From Actinomycetota bacterium (GTDB lineage: Bacteria; Actinomycetota; Acidimicrobiia; Acidimicrobiales; RAAP-2), in NCBI GenBank assembly GCA_009699875.1, contig WLNI01000001.1:1116001-1180000 (forward strand): a DNA stretch of 64,000 nt, written 5' to 3'. This document shows positions 7,632 through 16,758 of the stretch, piece after piece; position 1 is the stretch's first letter; each line of letters starts with the position of its first letter. The position numbers were made by a program, and so were the translations under genes. The notes under the pieces are model-generated. The model did not search any database. It had not been told where the DNA came from and saw only the letters and a list, made by a program, of their open reading frames with translations.

Positions 7632-9497
7632 ATGACGAGCACTTTTCTTTCGAGCAACAAAACACGATCACTCATTGCTGCAGCGGTTGTTGTCGCTGTC
7701 GTCATGGCCTTGACGACAGGATTTGGCGGCCTGCCAAAAGCCGGAGCCGTATCATCGTGGACTGCAGTGAACCCTCCGGTGGCGAGCGACTTTACTGATG
7801 TCAATAACGAATCGGCGAATTCAATTTCATGTGCGAGTGCGGGGAACTGTGTTGCCGTTGGGTCCTATGACACCAATACGGGGACGGTGGCTCTTTTAGA
7901 AACAGAGACAAACGGCACGTGGGCGTCGGTCACGCCGCCACTGCCGACCAATGCCGATGTGGCGACTCCTGACAGCTACCTCGACCAAGTGTCGTGCAGC
8001 TCGCCTGGCAACTGTGCGGCAGTTGGCTACTACAAACTGGCTCCCTCTGGCGACTATTCACAACTGATTCTCGTTGAAAAGAATGGCACATGGAGTGCGG
8101 TGGAAACAACGTTGCCAAGCGACACAGTCGCAGGCGATCAAAATGAGTTGTTGTCAGTGAACTGCCCATCTGACAACAACTGCACCGCCACTGGCTACTA
8201 CCAAATCGCCGCAGGAGCCCAGGCACTTATCGTGAATGAAGTCGATGGCGTCTGGACCGCAGTTGACCCGACTCCACTTCCCTCTGGTGCCGGACCTCAA
8301 GGGAGCCATCGAGATGTCCTTCAAAGTGTGACCTGCACGTCGCCTGGCAATTGCACAGCAGTTGGCTGGTACTACAACGCAGGAATAACGGACTACGGCT
8401 TTCTCGTTGAAACATCGGTGAATGGAGCGTGGACGAATCAAAGCGTGGCCTTGCCTGCTGATGCCGTCGCAGGACCAGATTTATGGCTCTATGGAGTGTC
8501 ATGTCCAAGTAATGATTCGTGTGTTGCTGCTGGTTCGTACGACACCGTTAACGGTCAGACGGCAGTTGTTCTCACTCAGAATGGCGGCACATGGACGGCG
8601 AGCGCAGTGGCACTGCCATCTGACGCTGTTCCCGCCGACGCCCCAGGAAGCGTTCTTAACGCGGTGCACTGTGCGTCAGTCGGAAACTGCACGGCGGTTG
8701 GAAGTTACGCAAGTGGACCGAGTGAAACGACGCCGCTTCTCGCCGTGCAAACAAATGGCGTGTGGTCCAATGTTGTCGCACCAACGCCTTCAGACATGAT
8801 TTCTAACGTCGATAATCAGTACTACGACATCAGCTGTTCGACAGCGAATAACTGCCTCGCACTTGGTGGGTACTACAACGGCGCCGGAGAACTCCCACTC
8901 CTTGGCGTCGAAACCAACGGCGTGTGGTCCCAACAACCTGTGGCCCTGCCTGCAGGGTCTGGTCCCTCATCAGATGACGGCAGTGAGCTGTACTCAGGGA
9001 CGTGCACCCAACAAGGTGAGTGTCAGATGTTCGGCTACTCCTACTCAACAACTGAGAGTCGGACATTGCCAATCGTGGCGAGTGGCAACATCGTTGGCAT
9101 TCCAACACCTCCAACTGCGGTCATCGCAACCGCTGGTGACGGACAAGCAACAGTTTCATGGTCGGCACCTGCAAACACAGGAAGCAGCCCAGTGACGAGT
9201 TACACCGCATCAGCCGTTGAAGCTGCGAACGATCCAACGTGCACGACAACGTCAGCAACGACCTGTGTGATTAAAGGACTTACGAACACCAAGACCTACA
9301 GCGTCACCGTGACGGCAACGAATGCAGCGGGCGATTCTGCTCCTTCGGTTGCGGTGAACGTGACGCCACGTGCGCTTTTGGCGGCCACTGGATTTGATGT
9401 GGTGAGCGTCTCGGGATCGGCACTGGCCCTCATTGGGGTGGGTGGCACGGCAGCACTCGTGGCTCGACGGCGCCGAGAGGCCAGTTCGCTCTCCTAG
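7632..9497 (+). CDS. LAATG surface protein with eight Cys-pair repeats and a fibronectin III domain
   Basis: 621 residues from ATG 7632 (an ATG at 7620 is possible). An N-terminal signal segment (SLIAAAVVVAVVMALTTGFGG) is followed by eight ~60-residue repeats. Each contains a C-x4-5-[ND]-[CS]-C-like core such as CASAGNCVAVGSY, CSSPGNCAAVGYY, CPSDNNCTATGYY, CTSPGNCTAVGWY, CPSNDSCVAAGSY, CASVGNCTAVGSY, CSTANNCLALGGY and CTQQGECQMFGYS, usually followed by a V-x-x-NG-x-W strand. The paired Cys could form one disulfide per repeat, and the whole a beta-propeller. A fibronectin type III domain (PPTAVIATAGDGQATVSWSAP) follows. The C-terminus is a sorting signal: LAATG, a hydrophobic span and RRRR. 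It is predicted to be sortase-anchored to the cell wall. The ligand is unknown. Confidence 0.8.
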   Translation: MTSTFLSSNKTRSLIAAAVVVAVVMALTTGFGGLPKAGAVSSWTAVNPPVASDFTDVNNESANSISCASAGNCVAVGSYDTNTGTVALLETETNGTWASVTPPLPTNADVATPDSYLDQVSCSSPGNCAAVGYYKLAPSGDYSQLILVEKNGTWSAVETTLPSDTVAGDQNELLSVNCPSDNNCTATGYYQIAAGAQALIVNEVDGVWTAVDPTPLPSGAGPQGSHRDVLQSVTCTSPGNCTAVGWYYNAGITDYGFLVETSVNGAWTNQSVALPADAVAGPDLWLYGVSCPSNDSCVAAGSYDTVNGQTAVVLTQNGGTWTASAVALPSDAVPADAPGSVLNAVHCASVGNCTAVGSYASGPSETTPLLAVQTNGVWSNVVAPTPSDMISNVDNQYYDISCSTANNCLALGGYYNGAGELPLLGVETNGVWSQQPVALPAGSGPSSDDGSELYSGTCTQQGECQMFGYSYSTTESRTLPIVASGNIVGIPTPPTAVIATAGDGQATVSWSAPANTGSSPVTSYTASAVEAANDPTCTTTSATTCVIKGLTNTKTYSVTVTATNAAGDSAPSVAVNVTPRALLAATGFDVVSVSGSALALIGVGGTAALVARRRREASSLS

Positions 9498-9525
9498 ATC
9501 CTGGTCACCACGGCGACCTGGCGTT

Positions 9526-9554
9526 GGAAAAGAGCCTGAAAATGCATCTTTTCC
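9526..9554 (+). terminator. Inverted repeat downstream of the LAATG surface protein gene
   Basis: Perfect 8-nt arms GGAAAAGA and TCTTTTCC separated by 13 nt, located 29 bases after the stop codon. The arm sequence ends in a short T-rich run. It probably separates this gene from the recA promoter. Confidence 0.5.
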
Positions 9555-9601
9555 GCTAGATTCGGGACCGTTGGGGGAGACGTTCAGAAAGATCCAACAC
9601 A

Positions 9602-9615
9602 CGAACAGGTGTTCG
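9602..9615 (+). promoter_or_regulatory. LexA (SOS) box upstream of recA
   Basis: CGAACAGGTGTTCG is a palindromic GAAC-N4-GTTC element, the SOS box type of actinobacteria and other Gram-positives. It lies 104 bases before the recA start and just upstream of a possible -10 (TAGGGT, about 9618-9623), so LexA bound here would block the promoter. Damage-inducible recA expression is the direct prediction. Confidence 0.88.
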
Positions 9616-9718
9616 GTGTAGGGTATCTCGAACGGCGGAGAAGCCCCAGAAACAAGGGTTGATACAACCCTTTTCTAGGGTGCCAACCAACCGAACAGCG
9701 AAGTGAAGGAGACCAGGA

Positions 9719-10795
9719 ATGGCACAGTTAGACGATAAGGGAAAGTCACTCGATATGGCCTTAGGCCAGATTGAGAAGCAGTTTGGAAAAGGCTCCATCA
9801 TGCGAATGGGCGACAACGTCCACATGGCCATTGAGTCGATTCCAACCGGGGCGCTCTCCTTGGACTTAGCACTTGGCATAGGTGGACTCCCAAGAGGTCG
9901 AATCGTTGAGATCTATGGCCCAGAGTCTTCTGGAAAGACGACCCTTGCGACGCACGTTGTTGCCGAGGCGCAACGAAACGGTGGCGTCTGTGCCTATATC
10001 GATGCCGAACACGCAATGGACCCGGTCTACGCACGAGCCATTGGTGTCAACGTTGATGATCTTTTGATCTCACAACCTGACACTGGTGAACAAGCGTTAG
10101 AGATCACCGACATGTTGATTCGCTCCGGAGCGTTAGACGTTCTTGTTATTGACTCTGTTGCAGCCCTGACACCCCGAGCTGAAATTGAAGGCGATATGGG
10201 TGACACCCACGTTGGCCTCCAAGCTCGTTTGATGTCCCAAGCGCTGAGAAAGATCACTGGAAACTTGTCGAAGTCCGACACGATCTGTATCTTCATCAAC
10301 CAGTTGCGAGAGAAGATCGGCGTGATCTACGGATCCCCAGAAGTCACCCCGGGTGGTCGAGCACTCAAGTTCTATGCATCAATTCGAATCGACATTCGTC
10401 GAATCGAGCAGATTAAAGATGGAACTGAAGTTGTTGGAAACCGAACTCGTGCCAAAGTTGTAAAAAATAAGTGTGGCGCACCATTCAAACAGGCAGAGTT
10501 CGACATCATGTATGGCCAGGGCATCAGCCGAGAAGGATCACTGCTTGACGTAGCGGTGGAACTTGAATTCGTGAAGAAGGCCGGCGCCTGGTTCACCTAT
10601 GAAGGTGAACAACTCGGACAGGGTCGAGAGAACGTGAAGAACTTCCTGCGGGAGAATCCACAACTCATGGCTGAAATTGACCAGCGTGTCCGTGAGCACC
10701 TGGCCAGCGAAGTCGTTGAAGAAGAGGTAGTCGATGTCAGCGAGGACGTCGAGACAGCCGATGCCGATGATGTACCCATCAGCTTGACTGAGTAG
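9719..10795 (+). CDS. recA: Recombinase RecA
   Basis: 358 residues, the usual length. RecA polymerises on single-stranded DNA, catalyses strand exchange and triggers LexA cleavage. Visible hallmarks are [10 protein letters not shown], Walker [10 protein letters not shown] (about residues 67-75), [14 protein letters not shown], the Walker B region [12 protein letters not shown], loop L1 [19 protein letters not shown] and [11 protein letters not shown]. The C-terminus is acidic ([20 protein letters not shown]), as expected. No intein is present. The ATG at 9719 has GAAGGAGACC in front. A LexA box controls the promoter. Unlike many actinobacteria, recX does not follow; the next gene is a membrane glycosyltransferase after a hairpin terminator. 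Confidence 0.98.
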   Translation: MAQLDDKGKSLDMALGQIEKQFGKGSIMRMGDNVHMAIESIPTGALSLDLALGIGGLPRGRIVEIYGPESSGKTTLATHVVAEAQRNGGVCAYIDAEHAMDPVYARAIGVNVDDLLISQPDTGEQALEITDMLIRSGALDVLVIDSVAALTPRAEIEGDMGDTHVGLQARLMSQALRKITGNLSKSDTICIFINQLREKIGVIYGSPEVTPGGRALKFYASIRIDIRRIEQIKDGTEVVGNRTRAKVVKNKCGAPFKQAEFDIMYGQGISREGSLLDVAVELEFVKKAGAWFTYEGEQLGQGRENVKNFLRENPQLMAEIDQRVREHLASEVVEEEVVDVSEDVETADADDVPISLTE

Positions 10796-10818
10796 TCCAT
10801 TTCCTCAATGCCGCTCTT

Positions 10819-10846
10819 GGCCCTCTTTCCTTCAGGAGAGAGGGCC
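10819..10846 (+). terminator. recA terminator hairpin
   Basis: GGCCCTCT and AGAGGGCC arms with a 12-nt loop begin 23 bases after the recA stop, followed by TTGT. This makes recA a monocistronic SOS unit. Confidence 0.75.
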
Positions 10847-10903
10847 TTGTGCGTTGGAGGCACGACAACGCTCACGTAATCAGTGGTGCCGTAGGCTCAC
10901 TGC

Positions 10904-12046
10904 GTGGGGAAATCGATTACAGGGGGGCGGGTTCAAAGCCTCCTCAAAGAGGCAGCACTGGTTACGTGGCTTCCGTGGCTCCTGGCCCGAGTAGCGGTCA
11001 CTCTTGCGCTGATCGCCAGCAAGTTCGAAGTTACTCACTTCACGCCACTGAACTCTAAAGCGGTCGAACTCTCTCGGAATGGGCTCTTGGGCTATGACGC
11101 TGGGTGGTATCAGTCCATCGCTGCAAACGGATACGGGGGCTCTGGCTACTCATCAGAACGCTTCTATCCACTCTTCCCACTTCTCATCAAGTCACTTCAT
11201 CTCCTCACTCCCTTTGGGTGGTCGTTCATCACTGTGGTGCTCGCCAATGCCATGGCCTTTGTTGCGGGGATGGCGCTCTATCTCTTGGTCAAGATTGACC
11301 TCAAGGACACACTGTTAGCTCGGCGATCAGTCTGGCTGCTGTGCCTTGCTCCCATCTCGTTTTCACTGGTGTTTGGTTACGCCGAATCGATGCTGCTGGT
11401 CTTTGCCATCTTGACGTTGTTGTTCCTCCGCCGAAAAGCCTGGTGGTGGGCGGGCCTCTTTGGTCTCTTGGCCGCCACGACCCGACCCCTGGGCCTTCTC
11501 CTCGTGGCGCCCGCACTCATTGAAGTGGTGCAGTCTCGAAAGGAACTCTCGGGACGGCGAGTGATCGCAGGAGCCGCCGCAGTTCTCGGGCCGATCATTG
11601 GAACGATGAGCTATTTGACGTGGGTGGCGATTGCCTTTGGAGATTTCTGGGCCCCGATAAAGATTCAACAGCGTCCTCTTCACCATGGACCGTTAACGAA
11701 TCCACTCGTGGTGCTGTACCACGCTGTTTTCAATCTGTTCCATGGTCACCATATTGGGACGGCGTTGCACCTTCCCTGGATCTGCCTGGCGATTGTTCTC
11801 ATCGTGGTGGCGTTTCGTCGACTGCCACTTTCGTATGCGGTCTTCTCGCTCGCGATTGTGCTCGTGGCACTTTCGGGTTCGAACCTGGATTCCTTTGAGC
11901 GCTACGTGCTGAGTGCCTTCCCGCTCATCATTGTGGCGGCGGGCTGGCTGCGCGCAAAGAACACCGCGGTGGTTGTCCTCAGTGCGTCAGCCGTCGTGAT
12001 GAGTGGCTATGCGTTTCTGACCTTTCAGGGGCTCTACGTCCCCTGA
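10904..12046 (+). CDS. PIG-V-like membrane mannosyltransferase / glycosyltransferase
   Basis: 380 residues with about eight to nine membrane helices. The first external loop contains YDAGWYQSIAANGYGG...RFYPLFPLL. This matches the WDAxWYxxIAxxGY plus FFPLYP pattern of the PIG-V/GT-C family, where the Asp is catalytic and the donor is a polyprenyl-phosphate sugar. It would transfer a hexose to a lipid or protein on the outer face of the membrane; the acceptor is unknown. The GTG at 10904 lacks a Shine-Dalgarno sequence but has TAGGCT exactly 6 nt upstream, consistent with a leaderless transcript. The gene ends three bases from the convergent DUF3048 gene. It occupies the position often held by recX. 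Confidence 0.72.
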   Translation: MGKSITGGRVQSLLKEAALVTWLPWLLARVAVTLALIASKFEVTHFTPLNSKAVELSRNGLLGYDAGWYQSIAANGYGGSGYSSERFYPLFPLLIKSLHLLTPFGWSFITVVLANAMAFVAGMALYLLVKIDLKDTLLARRSVWLLCLAPISFSLVFGYAESMLLVFAILTLLFLRRKAWWWAGLFGLLAATTRPLGLLLVAPALIEVVQSRKELSGRRVIAGAAAVLGPIIGTMSYLTWVAIAFGDFWAPIKIQQRPLHHGPLTNPLVVLYHAVFNLFHGHHIGTALHLPWICLAIVLIVVAFRRLPLSYAVFSLAIVLVALSGSNLDSFERYVLSAFPLIIVAAGWLRAKNTAVVVLSASAVVMSGYAFLTFQGLYVP

Positions 12047-12049
12047 TCG

Positions 12050-13120
12050 CTACTTCTTGAGCGTTGTGGTGGTCGTTGAGCTCGCAGGAGCAGGCGTCAC
12101 CGTGGGGGTCTGAGTGTCGGGGAGCAACTCAACCCAGGTGCGTCCTGGTGCCATGGTGATGGTCTTTCCTGACGAGGTCTTGAAAATGGTTGGCGAGCTC
12201 ACGGAGTCTCGAGACCAGGTTCCCGTGATCTGGACACCGTTGCGCAAGACCATGGCGGGCCCTGAGGTTCCGTAGAGCTGGGCTTGGACCTCTAAGCCGC
12301 CGCCGGCATTCTCAACCCACGGGCCGTAGGTGACGTGGACCGTCTGGACGATGACGTTGGCTGCTTGGTTCTGGGTGCCGTCGGCGTTGTTGTCAGGTTG
12401 CGTTCCGTTGTAGAAACGCAACCACGTGCCCGAGCTGGCATTCCAGTTCCACGTCACATCAGACTGGCCTGAAAAGGGAACGTGCGCACTTGTGATTGCG
12501 GTTCCCGTGGGAACTGGCGTCGTGAAGGTGTAGATGGGCTTCGGAGGCGTGGTCATGTTCGGGACCAAGGCGTAGAGCGCAGCCGTCGAGGTGTAGGTGT
12601 CGTAAGGGGCATAGCGGCCGGCGGGATGGGTGGCCGCTTGGGGGTTATGGCCCAAGTCGAGGTCCGTGATACCGGCACTCTTGATGTTGGCAATCACCGG
12701 GTCGATACCACCAACGTGGCCCAAGGGCACGGTGCCGAGTTGGCCCACGATGCCGATGTCAATGTTTCGAGCCGAGCGCACTGGCCCAATCGACGACGCG
12801 TTTTGACATTGGAAGACCGCCACGTACCGGGTGATGCCACCTTCAACGGGCTCTTCAAAGACGATGTCGGTGAAGTCAAGACCACTTTGAGGTCGAGCGG
12901 CGTTGTAGTTATCGATCTTGACGGGGAGTGCTGGTCGCGCAGGGACGCCACCACTTGGAGCATCAACCCCTGAGAGTGGGCACTTCACCGGAGCGGTGGT
13001 CGTCGTCGTTGTTGTGGGTGCTGCAGTCTTTGAACTTGAGCAGGCTCCCAAGACAAGGGCACCTGAGGCGACGAGCGTGGTGGCGGCGATGAGACGAGCT
13101 CGAGTTGATGAGTGCTTCAT
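12050..13120 (-). CDS. DUF3048 (YerB-like) lipoprotein
   Basis: 356 residues. The N-terminus is a lipoprotein signal (ATTLVASGALVLGACSSS, lipobox LGAC) followed by a Thr-rich linker. The body matches DUF3048: an N-terminal domain with PVKIDNYNAARPQSGLDFTDIVFEEPVEGGITRYVAVFQ and IGPVRSARNIDI, and a C-terminal domain with NVIVQTVHVTYGPWVE and a TWVELLPD end. Family members are cell-surface lipoproteins of unknown biochemical role. GAAGGAGAAG precedes the ATG. It lies directly downstream of the DMFase-like gene on the same strand (gap 33 bp), so the two may be cotranscribed. Confidence 0.88.
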   Translation of the reverse strand: MKHSSTRARLIAATTLVASGALVLGACSSSKTAAPTTTTTTTAPVKCPLSGVDAPSGGVPARPALPVKIDNYNAARPQSGLDFTDIVFEEPVEGGITRYVAVFQCQNASSIGPVRSARNIDIGIVGQLGTVPLGHVGGIDPVIANIKSAGITDLDLGHNPQAATHPAGRYAPYDTYTSTAALYALVPNMTTPPKPIYTFTTPVPTGTAITSAHVPFSGQSDVTWNWNASSGTWLRFYNGTQPDNNADGTQNQAANVIVQTVHVTYGPWVENAGGGLEVQAQLYGTSGPAMVLRNGVQITGTWSRDSVSSPTIFKTSSGKTITMAPGRTWVELLPDTQTPTVTPAPASSTTTTTLKK

Positions 13121-13153
13121 GAGATCTAACTTCTCCTTCAGTTGTTGTTGCAG

Positions 13154-14755
13154 TTACTTGTAATACTGCTGCCAGTTGGTCTGGCTCGGCATGAGTGTCC
13201 CTGCGGGGCCTTCTCCAAAGAGACCGTAGAGGTTCACCATGGCTCGCAGGAGGATAGGGGTCACCCCAGGGACCGGATCGGGGACCATTTCCTTTGGAAT
13301 CGTGCTTGAATTCGAGAGGAAATTCACGAAGGCCGCCGACCCTGTCGAAAGCACGCCACCCCCCTTTTCCCTGGTCATGTACGTAATATCGCTGTACGAG
13401 TTCTGGGCCACCACGGGAGAGTGGCCGAAGAGCTGGATATTTTGAGGGCCGGGCCCGCCAGGGATGAATCGGTTGTACTCACCCGAGACCACGAGGGGCA
13501 GATTCTGGCCTTCTTTGACACCCGTTCCCTTCCACCACCATCCCGCAGGGTCAGAGACGACGAGTCCGTCGTGAGCGTTGACCGAGATATAGGTGGAACC
13601 CGTCACTAACGACTCGGGCAGATTCACCGGCGGGGAACGCCAGTTCACAGTCGACTCAGAAGGATTCGTGGAGGTCAGTGGATCGTCGGGAGACTTGTAA
13701 CAGGTCATCAGGCGAGCAGGGCCGTAGCCGGTGGGGGCCAATCTGATCTTTCGATAGATCATGTTGGCGCCAAGAAACGCGAAGTTCACTCCCTTGCTGA
13801 GCGACGAGTCCATGTGTTGGCGCATGGGGGTGGACCAGTACTCGTCGTGGCCGAGACTGATGAGTGCCTTGTGGGAGGGGAGCGTCTCTCCTCGCAAATC
13901 AAGATCGATGTCGGTCCAGTACGTCATGTCGAGGCCGAGCTGTTCCATTTGATAGAGCACGGGGAACTCGTTGCCAAAGAAGTCAGCTGCTCCTTGCTCC
14001 CAGTCTTGGGGGTAGGGGCGATCGAAGGAGACGACGGACGCTCGTTTTGAAGCCGCCCCCGAGTCGTCTTTGTAGAGGCTGTAGCCGCCCCACCAGTTAT
14101 AGGCCTGATAGGTGGTTGACGCACTCATGATGACCAACGCAGCCTTTGAAGCGTCATCTCGAATACAAAAGGGAATCCACTGTTGCCAGTCTTTGGCCGA
14201 GGTCAATTTGAAGAGGTAAAAGCCTGGTGGCCACCCTTTGAGATTCGCCGTCCACGACGTGGCCCACTGACACTGCACCGTGCCGTGTTCTTTGTCGACG
14301 ATGGGAGGCGGTTGCACGACGCCAGGCAAGGTTGGGCTCGTGGCAATGAGGCGGCCGCCGTAACCGCCGTAGTACCCCATGCGATAGGCCTGGATTTTGT
14401 ACGAAACGTCCGTTGTCGAGACCATAAGGCGCACACTCGTGTCCACGTTGGCCGAGACCGCAGAGGTGAAACCTTCCAGACCATGAGAGGGCGGATACCC
14501 CGAGAGGATCCAATCGAGCGAACCCTTTTTCTTATTCTCTTGAATCAACCACGGCGAGACCTTGAGTTTGACGCCGTCGACGGTGTCGTAGTGGAACGCA
14601 GACTGTGCGGGCTGGGTGCTTGTCGTCGAAGCTGGAGCCGATGACGTGTCAGCACAGCCAGCGGCAACGAGTCCGCCAGCGCCGATGAAACCGCCAGCGA
14701 AGAGTTGGCGGCGACTAAAGGGAGGTGAGGCCACAGAGAAAGGATACTTGGCCAA
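13154..14755 (-). CDS. Secreted N,N-dimethylformamidase beta-subunit-like protein
   Basis: 533 residues. The N-terminus combines an RRQLF twin-arginine-like motif, a Gly/Ala-rich segment and a lipobox-like LVAAGC, so export as a lipoprotein is likely. The body resembles the large-subunit C-terminal domain family of N,N-dimethylformamidase. It contains a YRMGYYGGYGGRLI strand, VQCQWATSWTANLKGWPPGFYLFKLTS, VIMSASTTYQAYNWWGGYSLY, LISLGHDEYWSTPMRQHMDSSLSKGVNFAFLGANMIYRKIRL and a GVLSTGSAAFVNFLS end. The true substrate is unknown; most homologues in actinobacteria are uncharacterised and work as single chains. The start is TTG at 14755, with GTG 14734 an alternative. It is divergent from the acyltransferase at 14803. 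Confidence 0.78.
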   Translation of the reverse strand: MAKYPFSVASPPFSRRQLFAGGFIGAGGLVAAGCADTSSAPASTTSTQPAQSAFHYDTVDGVKLKVSPWLIQENKKKGSLDWILSGYPPSHGLEGFTSAVSANVDTSVRLMVSTTDVSYKIQAYRMGYYGGYGGRLIATSPTLPGVVQPPPIVDKEHGTVQCQWATSWTANLKGWPPGFYLFKLTSAKDWQQWIPFCIRDDASKAALVIMSASTTYQAYNWWGGYSLYKDDSGAASKRASVVSFDRPYPQDWEQGAADFFGNEFPVLYQMEQLGLDMTYWTDIDLDLRGETLPSHKALISLGHDEYWSTPMRQHMDSSLSKGVNFAFLGANMIYRKIRLAPTGYGPARLMTCYKSPDDPLTSTNPSESTVNWRSPPVNLPESLVTGSTYISVNAHDGLVVSDPAGWWWKGTGVKEGQNLPLVVSGEYNRFIPGGPGPQNIQLFGHSPVVAQNSYSDITYMTREKGGGVLSTGSAAFVNFLSNSSTIPKEMVPDPVPGVTPILLRAMVNLYGLFGEGPAGTLMPSQTNWQQYYK

Positions 14756-14802
14756 GCAGCACTCGGGAGGTACAGGGGTCCTTCCTTGGCTAGCGTCATC
14801 GT

Positions 14803-15474
14803 GTGACCTTTGCTCGCAAACTCCCTCGGCCGACTCGCAATGCCTTGGCTCGCATCCTTTCGTGGTTTCACGAGGTCGCCGCAGACGTCGGCGCCATTGG
14901 CCCGAAGGATCCCGCGGCCAAGAAGTTCAAGTCGTTTGGAAAAGGAGCAGCATTGCTCTATCCACAAGGAGTTCGCTACAACGAGCGCTACATCTCCATT
15001 GGTGAGGGAACCATGATCGGACCGAACGCGTGTCTGACGGCCGGGATGTCGCCCACGCAAGTGATGGCCTCTGACCCCGTGGTGAGTATTGGAAAGCGAT
15101 GCACCATTGGTCGAGGGAGCCACATCATCGGACACTGGTCCATTGAGATCGGCGATGACATCCAGACCGGCCCCTACGTCTACATCACCGACCAGAACCA
15201 CAGCTACGAAGATCTCGATACTCCTATAGGTCGCCAGTGGCCAATCGAAGCAGCGGTCAAGATTGGAAGTGGGAGTTGGCTGGGCGCGAATGTCGTGGTG
15301 TTGCCAGGCACCACCATTGGCCAGCACGTCGTCGTCGGGGCTGGAGCGGTCGTCCACGGAGAGTTCCCTGACCGCTGTGTGATTGGCGGGGTGCCTGCTC
15401 GAATCCTCAAGCGCTACGTGGACGGAAAAGGTTGGGTTCGCGAAGGCCCTGAGTCCAGCGGTTCGCTGGCGTAG
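14803..15474 (+). CDS. Left-handed beta-helix acyltransferase (hexapeptide family)
   Basis: 223 residues with imperfect hexapeptide repeats over the middle and C-terminal half (SIGEGTMIGPNACL, VSIGKRCTIGRGSHIIGHWSIEIGDDI, VKIGSGSWLGANVVVLPGTTIGQHVVVGAGAVVHGEFPD). It closes with IGGVPARILKRY, the standard end of maltose/galactoside O-acetyltransferase-like enzymes. ITDQNHSYEDLDTPIGRQ is the loop carrying the catalytic His. It would transfer an acetyl or other acyl group from acyl-CoA to a sugar or other alcohol. The start is GTG at 14803, with TAGCGT exactly 6 nt upstream (leaderless candidate). Nine bases separate it from serB, so they probably share a transcript. Confidence 0.82.
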   Translation: MTFARKLPRPTRNALARILSWFHEVAADVGAIGPKDPAAKKFKSFGKGAALLYPQGVRYNERYISIGEGTMIGPNACLTAGMSPTQVMASDPVVSIGKRCTIGRGSHIIGHWSIEIGDDIQTGPYVYITDQNHSYEDLDTPIGRQWPIEAAVKIGSGSWLGANVVVLPGTTIGQHVVVGAGAVVHGEFPDRCVIGGVPARILKRYVDGKGWVREGPESSGSLA

Positions 15475-15483
15475 TCTCAAGGG

Positions 15484-16680
15484 GTGGAGCCCGCTCGATT
15501 TCTTTTAACGGTGACCGGCCGAGATCGACCCGCCTTGGCGGGCACGCTCTTTGACGCACTCCGCACGGTGTGCAGCGAAATCACCGACGTCGGCCAGATC
15601 ACTATTCGTGGCCACTTAGTCCTCTGTATTGAAGTGCAACCTTGTGAAGGGGCTGGCTTCGACGACTTGGTCGCAGCGGTTGAGGAGTCTCGGATCACTG
15701 AAGACGGCACCGTTGACGTTGAGGTCACCCCAACGACGGAGCGGCTCACACCCAAAGGTCGACGAATGTTGGTCACCTTGGTGGCCCCAGCGATTGATGC
15801 CACAAAACTTGGTGCGGTGTTTCTCTCAATTGCGAGTTGCGGTGGCGACGTAGAGCGCATTATCCGCTTGGCGGACTACCCGGTTCAAAGCTATGAACTC
15901 CTCGTTCGAGGTCCCGATCACGAACAACTCCGGGCGGCCCTTGGACAGGTCGCCGTTGAACAGGCGCTTGACGTGGCGGTCCAGCGTGCCGGTCTGCATC
16001 GTCGGGCAAAACGACTGATTGTGATGGACGTTGACTCGACCTTGCTCCAGGGAGAAGTCATCGACAAGTTGGCGGGACTCTGTGGGTGTGAAGCGCAAGT
16101 CGCTGCCATTACTGAAGCAGCCATGGCCGGAGAGATTGACTTTGCCGAAGCATTAACCCAACGCGTCGCACTGCTTGAGGGTTTAGCAATCGAAGACGTT
16201 GAAGCCCTCAGTGCCCATCTCGAGCTGATGCCAGGGGCGAGAACACTCATTCGCACACTGCAGCGGTTGGGCTATCAAACCGGTGTGGTCTCGGGCGGTT
16301 TCAGCCAGGTCATCGCGCCGGTGGTTGAAGAACTTGGGATCGACTTTTCAGCCGCGAATGAACTTGAGGTAGCGGACGGCAAGTTAACGGGAAAGATCAC
16401 TGGGACCTTGATTGATCGAGCGGGGAAAGCCGCCATGCTCGAGCACTTCGCTGAACAGGCCGGGATCCCACTTTCGCAGAGTGTGGCCGTGGGGGACGGG
16501 GCCAACGACATCGACATGCTTTCGGCGGCGGGGCTTGGCATTGCCTTTAATGCCCGTCCAATTGTGCGACTCGCCGCTGATACGGCGCTGAGTGTTCCCT
16601 ATCTTGATGCGGTTCTCTTCTTGCTAGGTATCTCTCGAGAAGAGATCGAGGCAGCCGACGCCGAACGGCTTTTGAACTAA
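15484..16680 (+). CDS. serB: Phosphoserine phosphatase with N-terminal ACT domains
   Basis: 398 residues: two ACT-like regulatory domains in the first ~180 residues (FLLTVTGRDRPALAGTLFDAL, MLVTLVAPAIDATKLGAVF), then a HAD phosphatase domain. HAD motif I is VMDVDSTLLQGE, motif II VVSGGFSQV, and motifs III/IV K plus VAVGDGANDIDMLSAAGLGIAF. It dephosphorylates O-phosphoserine, the last step of serine synthesis, and the ACT domains suggest serine feedback, as in mycobacterial SerB2. The GTG start has no well-spaced Shine-Dalgarno sequence but has TAGTCT 6 nt upstream. A short CCTCCA/TGGAGG hairpin at 16686-16702 follows the stop. Confidence 0.95.
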   Translation: MEPARFLLTVTGRDRPALAGTLFDALRTVCSEITDVGQITIRGHLVLCIEVQPCEGAGFDDLVAAVEESRITEDGTVDVEVTPTTERLTPKGRRMLVTLVAPAIDATKLGAVFLSIASCGGDVERIIRLADYPVQSYELLVRGPDHEQLRAALGQVAVEQALDVAVQRAGLHRRAKRLIVMDVDSTLLQGEVIDKLAGLCGCEAQVAAITEAAMAGEIDFAEALTQRVALLEGLAIEDVEALSAHLELMPGARTLIRTLQRLGYQTGVVSGGFSQVIAPVVEELGIDFSAANELEVADGKLTGKITGTLIDRAGKAAMLEHFAEQAGIPLSQSVAVGDGANDIDMLSAAGLGIAFNARPIVRLAADTALSVPYLDAVLFLLGISREEIEAADAERLLN

Positions 16681-16685
16681 CGCAG

Positions 16686-16702
16686 CCTCCATTATGTGGA
16701 GG
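16686..16702 (+). terminator. Short hairpin after serB
   Basis: CCTCCA and TGGAGG arms with a 5-nt loop five bases after the serB stop; no T-tract. It may end the acyltransferase-serB transcript before the monooxygenase operon. Confidence 0.4.
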
Positions 16703-16758
16703 GCAGATTCTCGCACTACGGTACGTCTCTAACACGAAAACGCTACGGGGGGACACGT

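Noticed and set aside
12482-12973. Plus-strand open frame inside the DUF3048 gene
   Set aside because: Antisense to a clear lipoprotein gene; composition is Arg/Gly-rich noise.
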